This document shows positions 62,116 to 64,000 of a DNA stretch of 64,000 nt, piece by piece. Source of the DNA: Lasioglossum baleicum (lineage: Eukaryota; Arthropoda; Insecta; Hymenoptera; Halictidae); contig NW_027469573.1 of NCBI RefSeq assembly GCF_051020765.1, positions 1 through 64,000 on the forward strand, in the 5' to 3' direction. Numbering within the stretch: the first letter of the stretch is position 1; each line of letters begins with the position of its first letter. The notes beneath the pieces were generated by a model, which saw only the letters and a list, made by a program, of their open reading frames with translations, searched no databases and was not told the origin of the DNA. The position numbers and the translations under genes are program-made.

Positions 62116-64000
62116 GGCTAGATCAGTGCATTTGCGTGCAAATATGCGAAATTGGACAGAAACTCCGACCAGGCAAGCACGATCACAATTTATTCGAGCC
62201 TATGTCAGATTCGACGATTCTTCGTTTCAGAAGTGTATTTCAGTGCGGAATCGCTGTTTCGCGTGCTCGATCAGTGCATTTGCATGCAAATATGCGAAAT
62301 TGGCACGAAAACTCCGATTCGGCAAGCACGATCACGATTTATTCGAGCTTATGTCAGATTCGACAATTATTCGTTTCACAAATGAATTTCTGTGCGGAAT
62401 CGCTGTTTCGCGTAGTAGATCAGTGCATTTGCAAGCAAGTATGCCAAATTGGAATAGAAACTCCGACCCGGCAAGCACGATCACGATTTATTCGAGCTTA
62501 TGTCAGATTCGATGATTCTTTGTTTCAGAAGTGTATTTCTGTGCGGTATCGCTGTTTCGCGTGCTAGATCAGTGCATTTGTATGCAGATATGCGAAATTG
62601 GCACGGAAACTCCGATTCGGCAAGCACGATCACGATTTATTCGAGCTTATGTCAGATTCGACGATTCTTCGTTTCAGAAGTGTATTTCTGTGCGGAATCG
62701 CTGTTTCGCGTGCTATATCAGTGCATTTGCATGCAAGTATGCGAAATTGGAATAGAAACTCCGACCCGGCAAGCACGATCACAATTTATTCCAGCCTATG
62801 TCAGTTTCGACATTCTTCGTTTCAGAAGTGTATTTCTGTGCGGAATCGCTGTTTCGCGTGCTAGATCAGTGCATTTGCATGCAAATATGCGAAATTGGAC
62901 AGAAACTCCGACCAGGCAAGCACGATTACAATTTATTCGAGCCTATGTCAGATTCGACGATTCTTCGTTTCAGAAGTGTATTTCTGTGCGGAATCGCTGT
63001 TTCGCGTGTTAGATCAGTGCATTTGCATGCAAACATTCCAAATTGGCACAGAAACTCCGATCCGCACAAACACGATCACGATTTATTCGAGCTTATGTCA
63101 GATTCGACGATTCTTCGTTTCAGAAGTGTATTTCTGTGCGGAATCGCTGTTTCGCGCGCTAGATCAGTGCATTTGCATGCAAGTATGCGAAATTGGAATT
63201 GAAACTCCGACCGGCAATCACGATCACGATTTATTCGAGCTTATGTCAGATTCGACGATTCTTCGTTTCAGAAGTGTATTTCTGTGCGGAATCGCTGTTT
63301 CGCGCTCTAGATCAGTGCATTTGCAGGCAAGTATGCCAAATTGGAATAGAAACTCGACACGGCAAGCACGATCACGATTTATTCGAGCTTATGTCAGATT
63401 CGACGATTCTTCGTTTCAGAAGTGTATTTCTGTGCGGAATCGCTGTTTCGCGTGCTAGATCAGTGCATTTGCATGCAAATATGCGAAATTGGACAGAAAC
63501 TCCGACCAGGCAAGCACGATCACAATTTATTCGAGCCTATGTCAGATTCGACGATTCTTCGTTTCAGAAGTGTATTTCAGTGCGGAATCGCTGTTTCGCG
63601 TGCTCGATCAGTGCATTTGCATGCAAAATATGCGAAATTGGCACGAAAACTCCGATTCGGCAAGCACGATCACGATTTATTCGAGCTTATGTCAGATTCG
63701 ACAATTATTCGTTTCACAAATGAATTAATGTGCGGAATCGCTGTTTCGCGTAGTAGATCAGTGCATTTGCAAGCAAGTATGCCAAATTGGAATAGAAACT
63801 CGACCAGGCAAGCACGATCACAATTTATTCGAGCCTATGTCAGATTCGACGATTCTTCGTTTCAGAAGTGTATTTCTGTGCGGAATCGCTGTTTCGCGTG
63901 TTATATCAGTGCATTTGCATGCAAACATTCCAAATTGGCACAGAAACTCCGATCCGCACAAACACGATCACGATTTATTCGAGCTTATGTCAGATTCGAC
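62113..64000. repeat. Cassette copy 3, truncated by window end
   Basis: This stretch repeats 46188-48073 and starts at the junction where the 3,722-bp duplication ends. It holds three single-base length changes within 0.5 kb: AACTCGACAC near 63355, GCAAAATATG near 63627 and AACTCGACC near 63801. All three lie in short homopolymers. Confidence 0.78.

Larger units (their letters stand above)
28828..64000. repeat. Satellite array 2, same family with irregular higher-order structure
   Basis: The same 148-149 bp satellite continues in the same orientation to the window's end (about 236 monomers). The main monomer types of array 1 recur, plus a more divergent set carrying ATTATTYGTTTCACAAATG, CTGTACGGAATC and GTTTAGCG. 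Order is less regular than before 17 kb: for example, j is followed directly by l at about 29085, skipping k and b. Many segments are clear duplicates of one another at distances of 2 to 107 monomers. No gene-like sequence interrupts it. Confidence 0.96.

Noticed and set aside
1..64000. CRISPR array
   Set aside because: Repeats are 148-149 bp, contiguous and without unique spacers, in a eukaryotic context with no cas genes.
1..64000. CENP-B box in the monomer
   Set aside because: Two places (TTCGTTTCAGAAGTG, and CCCGGCAAGCACGAT read on the other strand) match 7 of the 9 core bases. By rough expectation a 7/9 match occurs by chance about once in two or three monomer-sized sequences, so this is not evidence.
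1..64000. Internal two-fold symmetry of the monomer (an ancestral shorter repeat of about 60-75 bp)
   Set aside because: GATCAGTGCATTTG and GATCACGATTTATT look alike, but similarity does not extend far enough by eye to support a sub-repeat.

Overview
This is a eukaryotic, probably arthropod (insect-like), heterochromatic window. It holds no host protein-coding gene that I can recognise. About 54.9 kb is one satellite DNA family with 148-149 bp monomers (roughly 370 copies). The array is interrupted by a putative solo LTR of 1,972 bp and, 181 bp further on, by a complete 7,142 bp BEL/Pao retrotransposon on the minus strand. The animal assignment rests on the BEL/Pao element (a metazoan superfamily) and its primer-binding site, which matches the 3' end of animal tRNA-Tyr. 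The order is not determined; Hymenoptera is only a guess.

Layout: 1-19532 is satellite array 1. 19533-21504 is the LTR-like insertion (TG...CA ends, 4-bp CATG duplication, TATA box, AATAAA, a 60-bp tandem repeat). 21505-21685 is a 181-bp satellite remnant. 21686-28827 is the BEL/Pao element: two 738-bp LTRs that look identical, a 5-bp AACTC duplication, a tRNA-Tyr primer site, and one open gag-pol frame of 1,759 codons. 28828-64000 is satellite array 2, which runs off the window. Both insertions re-join cleanly when removed, so the satellite was one continuous array that was hit twice in neighbouring monomers.

The satellite is organised as higher-order repeats (HORs). About a dozen monomer types occur in fixed order. 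From 1 to 17093 the array reads as alternating units of two haplotypes, A and B. The four B units each have 17 monomers (2,527-2,528 bp). The A units between them have 17, 14, 9 and 7 monomers. Comparing the 17-mers suggests an unseen 18-mer ancestor that lost one monomer in three different ways. Array 2 uses the same monomers plus a more divergent subset. It is arranged irregularly but carries large recent duplications, including a 3,722-bp (25-monomer) tandem duplication and a cassette repeated about 15.9 kb apart.

This pattern (multi-type HORs, local homogenisation, young LTR elements, no host genes) is what centromeric or pericentromeric satellite looks like. That role is inference; the sequence alone does not show it. 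The only intact gene is the retrotransposon polyprotein.
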